Assembly: GCF_014648435.1 (NCBI RefSeq)
Contig: NZ_BMRC01000033.1
Location: 1 to 64,000 of the forward strand
Reading direction: 5' to 3'
Origin: Nonomuraea spiralis
GTDB taxonomy: Bacteria > Actinomycetota > Actinomycetes > Streptosporangiales > Streptosporangiaceae
Length of the DNA: 64,000 nt
Shown: positions 41,423 to 50,581 of the stretch, in pieces
Layout of the letters: each line of letters starts with the position of its first letter
How positions within the stretch are numbered: the first letter of the stretch is position 1
Program-made: the position numbers and the translations under genes
Notes under the pieces: generated by a model
The model's input: the letters and a program-made list of their open reading frames with translations, nothing else
Databases searched by the model: none
Told to the model about the DNA's origin: nothing

Positions 41423-43641
41423 CTGCTCCGGGTGGGAATCTCGAACCAGACCGCTTTGCCTTCCCTGGTGGGACGCGATCCCCAGCGCTTGGCGAGCTGG
41501 TCGACCAGGTAGAGGCCGCGCCCGCCCTCGTCGTTCTCCCCCGCGCTGCGGATGCGGGGCAGGCGCAGGTCCTGGTCGAACACCTCGACCCAGACCGACT
41601 CCTCGCCCCGGCGCAGCCGCAGCGTGAACTCCTTGTCGCCGACCGGCTCCTCCTCGAAGCCCGGCATGTCCCAGGAGTCCTCGAACGGCAGCGGCGGCCC
41701 CTCGACGACCAGCTCCCTGCGCGGGGAGTTGGCGGTGGAGGCGTGGAGCACCACGTTGGTGACGACCTCGGAGACGAGCAGACAGGCCAGCTCGGCCCGC
41801 TCCTCAGGGACGTTCCAGCCGGAGAACGCCTCGGAGGCCATGCGGCGCGCCTCCCCCACCATGATCGGCTGGGCCGGGAAGGTGCGCTCCTCGACGTCGA
41901 GGTCGACGTCGCTGGAACGGACGACCAGGATCGCCATGTCGTCGTCGATCTCGCCGGGCACCGCCACCGTGGCGGCGTCGGCTATGCGCTCGACGTCGGC
42001 GTCGGCCATCTTGGCGAGCTTCTCGCACAACACGCCGAGCGTCTCCTCCTCGCTCGGCATCTGCCCGTCGCGGCCCGGACGGCGGTCGACCAGGCCGTCG
42101 GTGTAGAGCAGCAGCGCCGCGCCCGGCGGGAGCGTGCGGGTCTCCTCCTTGTAGACCAGGTCGGCGTGCAGGCCCTTGGCCCGTACGCCGAGCGGCTGGC
42201 CGACCTCCTCGATGTCCATCTCCAGGCACTGGCCGTCGACCACCAGCAGCGGCGGCGCGTGCCCGGCGTTGGCGAAGGAGAGCTGGCGGGACCAGGCGTC
42301 GTAGACGAGGTACTGGCAGGTGACGATGGGCGGGATGCTGACGTCGGCGCCGTTGTCGTCCTGCTCGGGGGTGGCGATGATCCTGGTCCACTCGTCGAGC
42401 CTGGCCAGGATGTCGGCGGGCGACTTGTCGTCCTGCGCGAACGCGCGCAGCGCGGCCCTGAGCTGGCCCATGATGGCCGCGGCCTTGGCGCCCCTGCCCT
42501 CGACGTCGCCGATCACGATGCCGACCCGGCCGGCCGACAGCGGGATCACGTCGTACCAGTCGCCGCCCACCTGGGTCTGGATGCCCTGGCCGTGGGAGGC
42601 AAGGGGGGCCGCCGGGTAGTAGCGCACCGCGATGTCGAGGCCGTCGAGCTGGGGCAGCGCCCTCGGCAGCAGGTGCTTCTGGAACGACTCGGCCGTGTGA
42701 CGCTCCTCCTCGAACAGCAGCGCGTTGTCGATCGCGAGGGCCACGCGGGTGGCGATGGCGCCCACGAAGTCGCGGTCGAAGGCGTCGTAGTGGGGGCTGC
42801 GCCGGTCGGTCAGGTTGGACAGGCCGAGGTACATCAGGCCCAGCGTCTCGCCGCGTACCAGCAGGGGGGCGACGATGGCCGAGGTCATGCCGATCTCGCT
42901 GGCCAGGCGGGCGCTGCCCTCGTGGGGCATCGGGTAGCTGGTGGTGGAGAAGTCCTCGACGAGGATGGTCTCCTGGCGGCGCAGCGCGGTGTCGGCGTAG
43001 TGGCCGGAGGGATAGCGGATCTCCGCGCCCACCGGCTTCCACGTGCCCGCCGGCGGGGTCCACCCCTGTACGTGCTCCGAGACCCGGCGGACCAGCCGGT
43101 CGCCCTCCATGAGCTCGATGAAGCAGTGGTCGGCGAACTGCGGCACGAGCATCTCGGCCACCCTCTTGAGCGTCTCCTCGACGTAGAGGGAGCCGGCCAG
43201 CCGCTCGCCGATGCGTTCGAGCAGGCCGAAGCGGTCCTTCTCGCGCTCGTTGCTGCGCAGGGCCTCGCGGGCCAGGATGACGATGCCGGTGACCGAGCCT
43301 GACGGGTGTCGCAGCGGCACGGCCTGGGCGCGGACGTAGACGATCGTGCCGTCGCCGCGCCTGACGTCGAACGTGCCCTCCCACACGCCGCCCTTGAGCA
43401 CGTGTTTGGCCAGCTCGACCGCCTGCGGGTGATCCTTGTCCATGATCCCGAGGGACAGGACGGACGCCTCACGCGCCGGCGACTTGCCGGGACGGCCGAA
43501 CAGCTGCTCGGCGAAGGGATTCCAGTAGAGGAGATTGCTGAAGCGGTCTGTCACGACCACTGCCATTTCGGCATGGTCCAAAACGGACCCGGCACCAAGG
43601 TGATCAGCCGTTTCTTGTGACAGATCCCCCCATCGCTTCAT
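41419..43641 (-). CDS. PAS-GAF-PP2C phosphatase with C-terminal HATPase domain
   Basis: The 740-residue protein has PAS (about 20-130, L-Y-W-N-P-F-A-E-Q-L-F-G), GAF (about 150-310), SpoIIE-type PP2C (about 325-550, with G-G-D-W-Y-D-V and G-D-V-E-G-R-G) and an RsbW-like ATPase domain (about 575-740, S-E-V-V-T-N-V-V-L-H-A and G-R-G-L-Y-L-V-D-Q-L-A). Such proteins link signals to sigma-factor partner switching by dephosphorylating STAS antagonists and phosphorylating them. ATG at 43641 after AAGGAG. The STAS gene at 52907 could be a target, inference only. Confidence 0.92.
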   Translation of the reverse strand: MKRWGDLSQETADHLGAGSVLDHAEMAVVVTDRFSNLLYWNPFAEQLFGRPGKSPAREASVLSLGIMDKDHPQAVELAKHVLKGGVWEGTFDVRRGDGTIVYVRAQAVPLRHPSGSVTGIVILAREALRSNEREKDRFGLLERIGERLAGSLYVEETLKRVAEMLVPQFADHCFIELMEGDRLVRRVSEHVQGWTPPAGTWKPVGAEIRYPSGHYADTALRRQETILVEDFSTTSYPMPHEGSARLASEIGMTSAIVAPLLVRGETLGLMYLGLSNLTDRRSPHYDAFDRDFVGAIATRVALAIDNALLFEEERHTAESFQKHLLPRALPQLDGLDIAVRYYPAAPLASHGQGIQTQVGGDWYDVIPLSAGRVGIVIGDVEGRGAKAAAIMGQLRAALRAFAQDDKSPADILARLDEWTRIIATPEQDDNGADVSIPPIVTCQYLVYDAWSRQLSFANAGHAPPLLVVDGQCLEMDIEEVGQPLGVRAKGLHADLVYKEETRTLPPGAALLLYTDGLVDRRPGRDGQMPSEEETLGVLCEKLAKMADADVERIADAATVAVPGEIDDDMAILVVRSSDVDLDVEERTFPAQPIMVGEARRMASEAFSGWNVPEERAELACLLVSEVVTNVVLHASTANSPRRELVVEGPPLPFEDSWDMPGFEEEPVGDKEFTLRLRRGEESVWVEVFDQDLRLPRIRSAGENDEGGRGLYLVDQLAKRWGSRPTREGKAVWFEIPTRSR

Positions 43642-43764
43642 CCGGAGACCACTCCTTGGGGTGGCTTGTGCGCACAGCAGACCACGGGCGCTCCTGCAAC
43701 AGTCTTGGCCAGGGGAGAGTGGAGGGCCTCCCAAGAGGGATTCAACCAAGTAGCTGCGCGCGCG

Positions 43765-44469
43765 TCAGCGCTTGGAGACAAATACGTGCGCGGCAACGTC
43801 ACGCGGAAGCTCCGCGGGAGTGTCGTTCGCGTCACCGTCACCTGTCACCCGCACACCGTCGTCGCTCGCCGCGAGCGTCACCTCGCGTCCGGGTTGTATC
43901 CCAACTTGCTTGAGTTTAAGCATCACAGCAGGATCGCTTTGCACTTGTTCGCTGATCCGGCGCACGACGACCGGAATGTCCCGCGGCCCGGCGGCCTCCG
44001 ACATCGAGGTCAGGACGTTGGACGCGCCCTCGGCCGCCTCCTGCGCCCCCAGCTCGGCCAGCCCGGGGATGGGGTTGCCGTGGGGGCAGACCGTGGGGTT
44101 GTCGAGCAGCGTCACCAGGCGCGACTCCACCGACTCGGACATGACGTGCTCCCACCGGCACGCCTCGATGTGCACCTCTTCCCAGGGAAGGCCGATGACC
44201 TGGGTGAGCAGGCATTCGGCCAGGCGGTGCTTGCGCATCACGCGCGTGGCCAGCGTACGGCCCAGGTCGGTCATCGACAGATGCCGGTCGCCCTCGACGC
44301 GGACGAGGCCGTCGCGTTCCATGCGGGCGACGGTCTGGCTCACGGTGGGGCCGCTCTGCTGGAGGCGCTCCGCGATGCGGGCGCGAAGGGGGACGATGCC
44401 CTCCTCTTCGAGCTCGTAAATCGTGCGGAGATACATCTCCGTCGTGTCGATCAGGCCGTGTGCGGTCAA
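43765..44469 (-). CDS. DtxR/IdeR family metal-dependent regulator
   Basis: The 234-residue protein starts G-L-I-D-T-T-E-M-Y-L and shows the DtxR DNA-binding part (S-G-P-T-V-S-Q-T-V-A-R-M-E-R-D-G), metal ligands in R-K-H-R-L-A-E and E-A-C-R-W-E-H-V-M-S, and a C-terminal SH3-like domain. With iron it binds operators of siderophore and iron-storage genes. The TTG at 44469 is chosen since GGGAGGAGCC precedes it. It is divergent from udgX. Confidence 0.92.
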   Translation of the reverse strand: MTAHGLIDTTEMYLRTIYELEEEGIVPLRARIAERLQQSGPTVSQTVARMERDGLVRVEGDRHLSMTDLGRTLATRVMRKHRLAECLLTQVIGLPWEEVHIEACRWEHVMSESVESRLVTLLDNPTVCPHGNPIPGLAELGAQEAAEGASNVLTSMSEAAGPRDIPVVVRRISEQVQSDPAVMLKLKQVGIQPGREVTLAASDDGVRVTGDGDANDTPAELPRDVAAHVFVSKR

Positions 44470-44570
44470 GGCTCCTCCCAACTGAAATGCTACGCCGGTC
44501 GCGGCGGGGACTGAGCCCGTGTGCTCCGGGCACAGAAGTCACAGGAACCCTATTGGGAGAACGACCGACG

Positions 44571-45194
44571 ATGGTTAAGGACGGCAACAACGGTGCGGCC
44601 GAGTTCCTTCCCGACCGGCGCGACCTCGGCTCGCCGCGGAGCGCGGCGGCCCGCTGCGAGGGCTGCGACCTCTACGCCGCCGCCACCCAGACGGTGTTCG
44701 GCGAGGGGCCGGAGCAGGCTCGATTCATGTTGGTGGGCGAGCAGCCCGGTGACCGGGAGGACCGCGAAGGGCATCCGTTCGTCGGACCGGCGGGGCGCGT
44801 ACTGGATCGGGGGCTGGAGGAGGCGGGTATCGAACGGGACGCGGTTTATTTGACAAACGCTGTCAAACACTTCTCGTTCATTCCCCGGGGGAAGAGGCGA
44901 ATTCACCAGAGGCCGACGGTCGCCGAGATCGAGGCGTGCCGGCCGTGGCTCGGCGCCGAGCTGGCGCTGGTGCGGCCCAAGGTCGTCGTGGTGCTCGGCG
45001 CGACGGCGGCCAGGTCGCTGCTGGGGCGGGAGTTCCGGCTGACGCGGCACAGGGGCGAGCCGGTGCCGCTCGGCGACGCGCTCGCGGTGGCCACGATCCA
45101 TCCCTCGGCCGTGCTGCGCGCGCCCGACAGCGACGCGGCCTACGCGGGCTTCGTCTCCGACCTCAAGGCGGCCACGCGGGTGTCGGAGCGGTAG
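44571..45194 (+). CDS. udgX: uracil-DNA glycosylase, UdgX type
   Basis: A 207-residue family 4-like UDG with motif G-E-Q-P-G-D (56-61), iron-sulphur Cys pair C29-E-G-C32, and I-H-P-S. The diagnostic UdgX loop K108-R-R-I-H112-Q is present; in the mycobacterial enzyme that His forms a covalent bond to the abasic site after removing uracil. ATG at 44571 after GGGAGA. It is divergent from the DtxR gene, and its last 55 bases overlap the convergent MFS gene. Confidence 0.93.
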   Translation: MVKDGNNGAAEFLPDRRDLGSPRSAAARCEGCDLYAAATQTVFGEGPEQARFMLVGEQPGDREDREGHPFVGPAGRVLDRGLEEAGIERDAVYLTNAVKHFSFIPRGKRRIHQRPTVAEIEACRPWLGAELALVRPKVVVVLGATAARSLLGREFRLTRHRGEPVPLGDALAVATIHPSAVLRAPDSDAAYAGFVSDLKAATRVSER

Positions 45195-46426
45195 TTGCGG
45201 AAGCCGGCCACCGACAGGCCGACGATCAGCACGGTGACCGCGCACGCCAGGCCGCCGCCCACCCATGCGCCGGTCAGCCCGAACGCGGTCGCGGTCGCCC
45301 CGGCGCGCAGGTCGCCGAGCCGCGGCCCGCCCGCCACGACCACCATGAACACGCCCTGCATCCGCCCGCGCATCTCGTCGGGCGCGTAGAGCTGGAGGAT
45401 CGACTGCCGCCACACCGAGGAGATCACGTCGGCCACGCCGCCGACCGCCATGAACACCACGACCAGCCACAACTCGTGCACGAGCCCCGCCGCCGCAACG
45501 GCCAGCCCCCACCCGGCGATGGCCAGTACGAGCGCCACGCCCTGCCGCGAGATCCGGCCCACCCAGCCGGAGAACAGGGCTCCGGCCACCGAGCCGATGG
45601 CCATGGCGGAGGTCGCCCAGCCGAGCGCGGTCATCGAGCCGCCGAACCGGTCGGCTGCCAGCTCGGGAAAGAGGGCGCGCGGCATGGCGAACACCATCGC
45701 GATGATGTCCACGACGAACGACATCAGCAGCACCGGGCTCCTGGCGATGAAGCTGAGGCCCTCCCAGACCATCCGGGCACCTGGACGGGCCACCTCGCCC
45801 AGCGGGGGCAGGGCGGGCAGTCTGAGCGCCGCGTAGAGGCCGCCCGTGAACAGCAGGGCGTCCACCGCGTACGCGGCGGCGTAGTTGGGGGCGCCCCCGC
45901 CGGAGGCCAGCAGGACGCCGCCGATCATCGGGCCGGCGACCGCGCCGAGGCTGTAGACCAGCGAGTTGAGCGCGTTGGCCGCGGGCACCAGCTCGGGGTC
46001 CAGGAGGCGGGGGATGATCGCGCCCCTGGTCGGACCGGTGATCGCGAACCCGGTGGCGTTGACCGCGGTCGCCACGAAGATCAGGTACACGTTGTCCAGC
46101 CCGAGCAGGGCCTGCGCCAGGATGAACAGGGTGGACGCCCAGGCGACGAGCGAGCCCGCAACGAGGAGCCGGCGCCGGTCGACGGCGTCGGCGACGGCCC
46201 CGCCCCAGAGCCCGAAGACCAGCAGCGGGATCAGGTTGGCCATGCCGAGCAGGCCGACCCAGAGCGAGGAGTGGGTCAGGTCGTAGACCTGCTGGCCGAC
46301 CGCGACGACGGTGACGGCGACGCCGACGTTGGAGACGGCCTGGCCGGACCAGATCCGCCGGTACGCGGGCACGGCCAGCGGCCGGGTGTCCACAAGATGA
46401 CGTTTGACCAGGTCCCCGAATGCCAC
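45140..46426 (-). CDS. MFS transporter, EntS-like exporter type
   Basis: The 428-residue protein has 12 predicted helices and MFS loop motifs (G-G-A-V-A-D-A-V-D-R-R-R and P-D-E-M-R-G-R-M-Q-G). This group includes siderophore and drug exporters. GTG start with no strong ribosome site. It ends inside the coding region of udgX (55-base convergent overlap). The nearby DtxR regulator fits an iron-linked exporter, but no convincing iron box was seen. Confidence 0.87.
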   Translation of the reverse strand: MAFGDLVKRHLVDTRPLAVPAYRRIWSGQAVSNVGVAVTVVAVGQQVYDLTHSSLWVGLLGMANLIPLLVFGLWGGAVADAVDRRRLLVAGSLVAWASTLFILAQALLGLDNVYLIFVATAVNATGFAITGPTRGAIIPRLLDPELVPAANALNSLVYSLGAVAGPMIGGVLLASGGGAPNYAAAYAVDALLFTGGLYAALRLPALPPLGEVARPGARMVWEGLSFIARSPVLLMSFVVDIIAMVFAMPRALFPELAADRFGGSMTALGWATSAMAIGSVAGALFSGWVGRISRQGVALVLAIAGWGLAVAAAGLVHELWLVVVFMAVGGVADVISSVWRQSILQLYAPDEMRGRMQGVFMVVVAGGPRLGDLRAGATATAFGLTGAWVGGGLACAVTVLIVGLSVAGFRNYRSDTRVAALRSETKPA

Positions 46427-46436
46427 CTAAGGCAAT

Positions 46437-47114
46437 TTAAGGGGCAAGTCTCTCCAAGGCCCAACCGGGTCGGGTGCGCCGATAACGCAGCCTGTCGTGC
46501 ATCCGGTCAAGTTGTCCCTGCCAGAACTCCACCTCGACCGGGGTGACCCGGAAGCCTCCCCAGAAGTCGGGCACCGGCGGATCTTCCGGCCAGCGGGCGG
46601 CCAGTTCCTCGTAGCGGTCGTCCAGTTCCTCCCGCGAGCGTACGACCGCCGACTGGCGCGAGGCCCAGGCGCCGATGCGGGAGCCGTACGGGCGGGATTC
46701 GTAGTACTCGGCCGACTCCTCGTGGGAGATGCGCGCGACCGTGCCCTCGATGCGGATCTGGCGGCGGATGGCGTGCCAGGGGAACAGCAGCGAGGCTCGG
46801 GCGTTCTCGGCCAGGTCGCGGCCCTTGCGGGACTCGTAGTTGGTGTAGAAGACGAAGCCGCGTTCGTCGTACCCCTTGAGCAGGACGGTCCTGGCGCTCG
46901 GGCGGCCTCCGGCGGAGGCCGTGGCGAGCACCATGGCGTTGGGTTCGGGCAGGCCGGATTCGAGCGCCTCCTGGAACCAGACGGTGAACTGCGCGATGGG
47001 GTCGGACGCGAGGTCGGTTTCGAGCAACGGCTCGCCCTCGTACGTTCGGCGTAGCCCCGCCAGCAGGGGCGGGCGCGGGGTGGCATCCACGAGAAGGTAT
47101 TCTTGCGCGCTCAT
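46437..47114 (-). CDS. pdxH: pyridoxamine 5'-phosphate oxidase
   Basis: The 225-residue FMN enzyme has P-N-A-M-V-L-A-T-A, R-T-V-L-L-K-G-Y-D-E-R-G-F-V-F-Y-T-N-Y-E-S-R-K-G, R-I-E-G and the C-terminal D-R-L-R-Y-R-R motif. It makes pyridoxal phosphate, the cofactor of the aminotransferases in this window. ATG at 47114; ribosome site weak. It lies ten bases before the MFS gene on the same strand and is divergent from citrate synthase. Confidence 0.95.
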   Translation of the reverse strand: MSAQEYLLVDATPRPPLLAGLRRTYEGEPLLETDLASDPIAQFTVWFQEALESGLPEPNAMVLATASAGGRPSARTVLLKGYDERGFVFYTNYESRKGRDLAENARASLLFPWHAIRRQIRIEGTVARISHEESAEYYESRPYGSRIGAWASRQSAVVRSREELDDRYEELAARWPEDPPVPDFWGGFRVTPVEVEFWQGQLDRMHDRLRYRRTRPGWALERLAP

Positions 47115-47267
47115 GTGGCAGATCCCACAGAAGGCTCCCTACCAGCGGGTTTGGCGTTTCGGCGGGTCCCGAGACCGACCATGAGCTGGGAGGGGGTTAA
47201 ATTGACCCGCCGGTATCTCGACATCAAGGCATTGCCGTTACATGGCAAGAAAGGGAGGCGGCCGAGC

Positions 47268-48374
47268 ATGTCCGACTTCAAACCCGGCCTCGAAGGCGTC
47301 GTGGCTTTCGAGACCGAGATCGCGGAACCGGACAAAGAAGGGGGCGCCCTTCGATACCGGGGCGTCGACATCGAAGAGCTGGTCGGCCGTGTCCCGTTCG
47401 GGCACGTTTGGGGCCTGCTGGTCGACAACAAGTTCCAGCCGGGCCTGCCCCCGGCGGAGCCGTACCCCATCCCTGTCCACTCCGGTGACATCCGTGTAGA
47501 CGTGCAGAGCGCGCTGGCCATGCTGGCTCCGGCCTATGGCTTCAAGCCCCTGCTCGACATCAGTGACGAGGAGGCTCGCGACCAGCTCGCGCGTGCCTCC
47601 GTGATGGCCCTCTCCTTCGTCGCGCAGTCCGCGCGCGGCCTCGGCCTGCCGATGGTGCCGCAGAGCCGGGTCGACGAGGCGAAGACCATCGTCGAACGCT
47701 TCATGGTCCGCTGGCGCGGTGAGCCTGACCCCAAGCATGTCAAGGCCATCGACGCTTACTGGACCTCCGCCGCCGAGCACGGCATGAACGCGTCCACGTT
47801 CACCGCCCGCGTCATCGCCTCCACCGGCGCCGACGTGGCCGCGGCGCTCTCCGGCGCCGTCGGCGCGATGTCGGGTCCGCTGCACGGCGGCGCCCCCGCC
47901 CGGGTGCTCCACATGATCGAAGGCGTGGAGCAGCTCGGCGACGCGAAGAAGTACGTGCAGAGCGAGCTCGACAAGGGCAACAGGCTCATGGGCTTCGGTC
48001 ACCGCGTCTACCGCGCGGAGGACCCGCGTGCCCGGGTGCTGCGCCGTACCGCCAAGGAGCTCGACGCGCCTCGCTACGAGGTCGCGGCGGCGCTGGAGCA
48101 GGCCGCCCTTGAGGAACTGCACGCCCGCAAGCCCGACCGGGTGCTCGCCACGAACGTCGAGTACTGGGCGGCCGTGGTGCTGGACTTCGCCGAGGTGCCC
48201 TCGCACATGTTCACCTCGATGTTCACCTGCGCCCGTACGGCCGGATGGGCCGCGCACATCCTGGAGCAGAAGCTCACGGGAAGGCTGGTGCGGCCGAGCG
48301 CCAACTACATCGGCCCGACGTCGCGCCCACTCAGCGACGTCCCCGGCGCCTCCGAGGTCGTCGGCACCATCTGA
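47268..48374 (+). CDS. citrate synthase (type II, short form)
   Basis: A 368-residue citrate synthase with active-site segments H-G-G-A-P-A-R-V, G-F-G-H-R-V-Y-R-A-E-D-P-R-A, and the late Asp region. It condenses oxaloacetate with acetyl-CoA; some short actinobacterial forms also act as methylcitrate synthase. ATG at 47268 after GGGAGG is preferred to a much longer frame that begins inside the pdxH start region. A strong terminator follows. Confidence 0.94.
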   Translation: MSDFKPGLEGVVAFETEIAEPDKEGGALRYRGVDIEELVGRVPFGHVWGLLVDNKFQPGLPPAEPYPIPVHSGDIRVDVQSALAMLAPAYGFKPLLDISDEEARDQLARASVMALSFVAQSARGLGLPMVPQSRVDEAKTIVERFMVRWRGEPDPKHVKAIDAYWTSAAEHGMNASTFTARVIASTGADVAAALSGAVGAMSGPLHGGAPARVLHMIEGVEQLGDAKKYVQSELDKGNRLMGFGHRVYRAEDPRARVLRRTAKELDAPRYEVAAALEQAALEELHARKPDRVLATNVEYWAAVVLDFAEVPSHMFTSMFTCARTAGWAAHILEQKLTGRLVRPSANYIGPTSRPLSDVPGASEVVGTI

Positions 48375-48395
48375 CACGTTTTGACCGTGTTACGC

Positions 48396-48430
48396 ACGGC
48401 CCGCCCGTCCACGGGCGGGCCGTTCTGCGT
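48396..48430 (+). terminator. hairpin terminator after citrate synthase
   Basis: Arms ACGGCCCGCCCGT and ACGGGCGGGCCGT (48396-48423) form a GC-rich stem followed by TCTGCGTCTC. It isolates citrate synthase from serC. Confidence 0.8.
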
Positions 48431-48472
48431 CTCATTCGGCGGACCCGCGCGACGTCACCCGGACGGCCTCAG

Positions 48473-48478
48473 TACGCT
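48473..48478 (+). promoter_or_regulatory. -10 element, probably leaderless serC transcript
   Basis: TACGCT ends six bases before the GTG at 48485 and no ribosome site lies between. The spacing fits transcription starting at the GTG. The -35 is weak. Confidence 0.45.
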
Positions 48479-48484
48479 GGGCAC

Positions 48485-49594
48485 GTGGCTGACATCGTGA
48501 TTCCCGCTGACATCAAGCCCGCCGACGGCCGCTTCGGCTGCGGGCCCTCGAAGGTGCGCACCGAGCAACTGGCCGCGCTGGCCGCCTCCGGAGCGAGCCT
48601 CATGGGCACCTCCCACCGCCAGAAGCCGGTCAAGAACCTCGTCGGCCGCGTGCGTTCCGGGCTCGCCGACCTGTTCTCGCTGCCCGAGGGCTACCAGGTC
48701 GTGCTGGGCAACGGCGGCACCACCGCGTTCTGGGACATCGCCGCCTTCGGGCTGATCAGGGAGAAGTCCCAGCACCTGTCGTTCGGCGAGTTCTCCTCGA
48801 AGTTCGCCGCCGTCGCCAAGAAGGCGCCCTGGCTGGGCGACCCGAGCGTGATCAAGTCCGACGTCGGCACCCACCCCGTCGCGGTCGCCGAGGACGGCGT
48901 AGACGTCTACGCGCTCACCCACAACGAGACCTCGACCGGCGTCGCCATGCCGATCTCCCGCGTGGGCGGCGACGACGCGCTGGTGCTGGTCGACGCCACC
49001 TCCGGCGCGGGCGGCCTGCCGGTCGACATCGCCGAGACCGACGTCTACTACTTCGCCCCGCAGAAGAGCTTCGCCTCCGACGGCGGCCTGTGGATCGCGA
49101 TCATGTCGCCGCGCGCCCTGGCCAGGGTCGAGGAGATCGCCGCCTCCGGCCGGTACGTGCCCGAGTTCTTCAGCCTGCCGATCGCGGTCGACAACTCCGG
49201 CAAGGACCAGACCTACAACACGCCGGCCGTGGCCACGCTGTTCCTGCTGGCCGACCAGCTCGACTGGATGAACGGCAACGGCGGCCTGGCCTGGACCACC
49301 GCCCGCACGGCCGAGTCCAGCCAGCGCCTGTACACCTGGGCCGAGAAGTCCTCCTACGCCACGCCGTTCGCCGCCCCGCAGTTCCGTTCGCAGGTGGTCG
49401 GCACGATCGACTTCAACGACGACGTCGACGCCGCCGAGGTGGCCAAGGTGCTGCGCGCCAACGGCATCGTCGACACCGAGCCCTACCGCAAGCTGGGCCG
49501 CAACCAGCTCCGCGTCGCGATGTTCCCGGCCATCGAGCCGTCCGACGTCGAGGCGCTGACCATCTGCGTCGACCACGTGGTCGAGCGCCTCTAG
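48485..49594 (+). CDS. serC: phosphoserine aminotransferase
   Basis: The 369-residue class V aminotransferase has F-G-C-G-P-S-K-V-R, L-T-H-N-E-T-S-T-G, V-D-A-T-S-G-A-G-G and the PLP lysine in F-A-P-Q-K-S-F-A-S-D-G-G-L-W. It is the mycobacterial-type SerC of serine (and pyridoxine) synthesis. GTG start, probably on a leaderless transcript. The stop overlaps the convergent regulator stop as CTAG. Confidence 0.95.
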   Translation: MADIVIPADIKPADGRFGCGPSKVRTEQLAALAASGASLMGTSHRQKPVKNLVGRVRSGLADLFSLPEGYQVVLGNGGTTAFWDIAAFGLIREKSQHLSFGEFSSKFAAVAKKAPWLGDPSVIKSDVGTHPVAVAEDGVDVYALTHNETSTGVAMPISRVGGDDALVLVDATSGAGGLPVDIAETDVYYFAPQKSFASDGGLWIAIMSPRALARVEEIAASGRYVPEFFSLPIAVDNSGKDQTYNTPAVATLFLLADQLDWMNGNGGLAWTTARTAESSQRLYTWAEKSSYATPFAAPQFRSQVVGTIDFNDDVDAAEVAKVLRANGIVDTEPYRKLGRNQLRVAMFPAIEPSDVEALTICVDHVVERL

Positions 49595-49962
49595 CGCCCT
49601 CCGCGCCGGCCCGTCCGGCGCGTCAGCTCGTCCAGGAGGGCCAGCGCGTCCTCCTCCTCGACGCTCTGCGCGAACCTCGTCAGCACCGGCAGCCTGTCGG
49701 TGCTGACGGCGAGCGCCTCCAGCATGAGGTGGGTGACATGTTCCGCCCGGGAGCGGGCGGCGGCGTAGCGGAAGGCGTTGCGCGAGGGCGTACGCACGAG
49801 CAGGCCCTTCTTGACCAGCCGCTCGGCGACGGTCTGCACGGTCGTGTAGGCGAGGTCGCGCTCCTCGTTGAGCCTTTCCAGAAGCTCCCTGACGCGCATG
49901 GCCCTGCCGGCATCCCACAACACGTTCATGATCGCGCGTTCCAGGGATCCCAGGTTCGCCAA
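49591..49962 (-). CDS. BlaI/MecI/CopY family repressor
   Basis: A 123-residue winged-helix protein with L-G-S-L-E-R-A-I-M-N-V-L-W, L-A-Y-T-T-V-Q-T-V-A-E-R-L-V-K-K-G-L-L and R-N-A-F-R-Y. Members repress beta-lactamase, copper or ATP-synthase genes and are often cut by a BlaR-type protease; no such protease gene is beside it. The start appears to be TTG (49962) with AAGGA upstream. Confidence 0.88.
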   Translation of the reverse strand: MANLGSLERAIMNVLWDAGRAMRVRELLERLNEERDLAYTTVQTVAERLVKKGLLVRTPSRNAFRYAAARSRAEHVTHLMLEALAVSTDRLPVLTRFAQSVEEEDALALLDELTRRTGRRGGR

Positions 49963-49999
49963 CTCACCAGTCCTTCGGCTCGAACAGTAGGAAACATTC

Positions 50000-50578
50000 T
50001 TGCCTGAACAGCCCCAGATCGGCCAGGGGCGGACGCTGCCCCGGAGCCTCGGCTACCTCATGTTCGCCAGCCGCTGGCTGCAGGTCCCGCTCTATCTGGG
50101 CCTCATCGTGGCCCAGGCGGTGTACGTCTGGCAGTTCATGACCGAGTTGTGGCACCTGATCGACAGCGCCGTCCTCAACCCGTCGGCGAGCAGCGGGACG
50201 TCGGCCGAGGTCGTGGTCATGCTCACGGTCCTGGCGCTGATCGACGTCGTGATGATCTCCAACCTGCTGATCATGGTGATCATCGGCGGCTACGAGACGT
50301 TCGTCTCGCGCATCAACCTCAACGGCCATCCGGACGAGCCGGAGTGGCTCTCGCACGTCAACGCGAACGTGCTGAAGGTCAAGCTGGCCACGGCCATCGT
50401 GGGCATCTCGTCGGTGCACCTGCTGCAGACGTTCATCCGGGCCCGTGACGTGCCCAACGACAAGATCATGTGGCAGACGATCATCCATCTGGCGTTCGTG
50501 GCCTCGGCGATCGGCCTGGCGCTCATCGACCGCATGCTCTCCGGCTCGCCGGCCGAGCACACCAAGCCGCACCTGTAG
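50000..50578 (+). CDS. UPF0114 (YqhA) family membrane protein
   Basis: The 192-residue protein has four helices and the family pattern A-S-R-W-L-Q-V-P-L-Y-L-G-L, D-V-V-M-I-S-N-L-L-I-M-V-I-I-G-G-Y-E-T-F-V-S. TTG start with AGGAAA six bases upstream. The family is conserved in bacteria but its role is unsettled. It is divergent from the BlaI-type gene across 37 bases and convergent with the rhomboid gene. Confidence 0.9.
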   Translation: MPEQPQIGQGRTLPRSLGYLMFASRWLQVPLYLGLIVAQAVYVWQFMTELWHLIDSAVLNPSASSGTSAEVVVMLTVLALIDVVMISNLLIMVIIGGYETFVSRINLNGHPDEPEWLSHVNANVLKVKLATAIVGISSVHLLQTFIRARDVPNDKIMWQTIIHLAFVASAIGLALIDRMLSGSPAEHTKPHL

Positions 50579-50581
50579 GGC

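Noticed and set aside
44470..44570. SOS (LexA) box before udgX
   Set aside because: No GAAC-N4-GTTC-like palindrome is present in the intergenic region.
46424..46445. Iron box (DtxR/IdeR) before the MFS gene
   Set aside because: CCTAA and TTTAAGG arms are present but the match to TTAGGTTAGGCTAACCTAA is poor; not enough to call.
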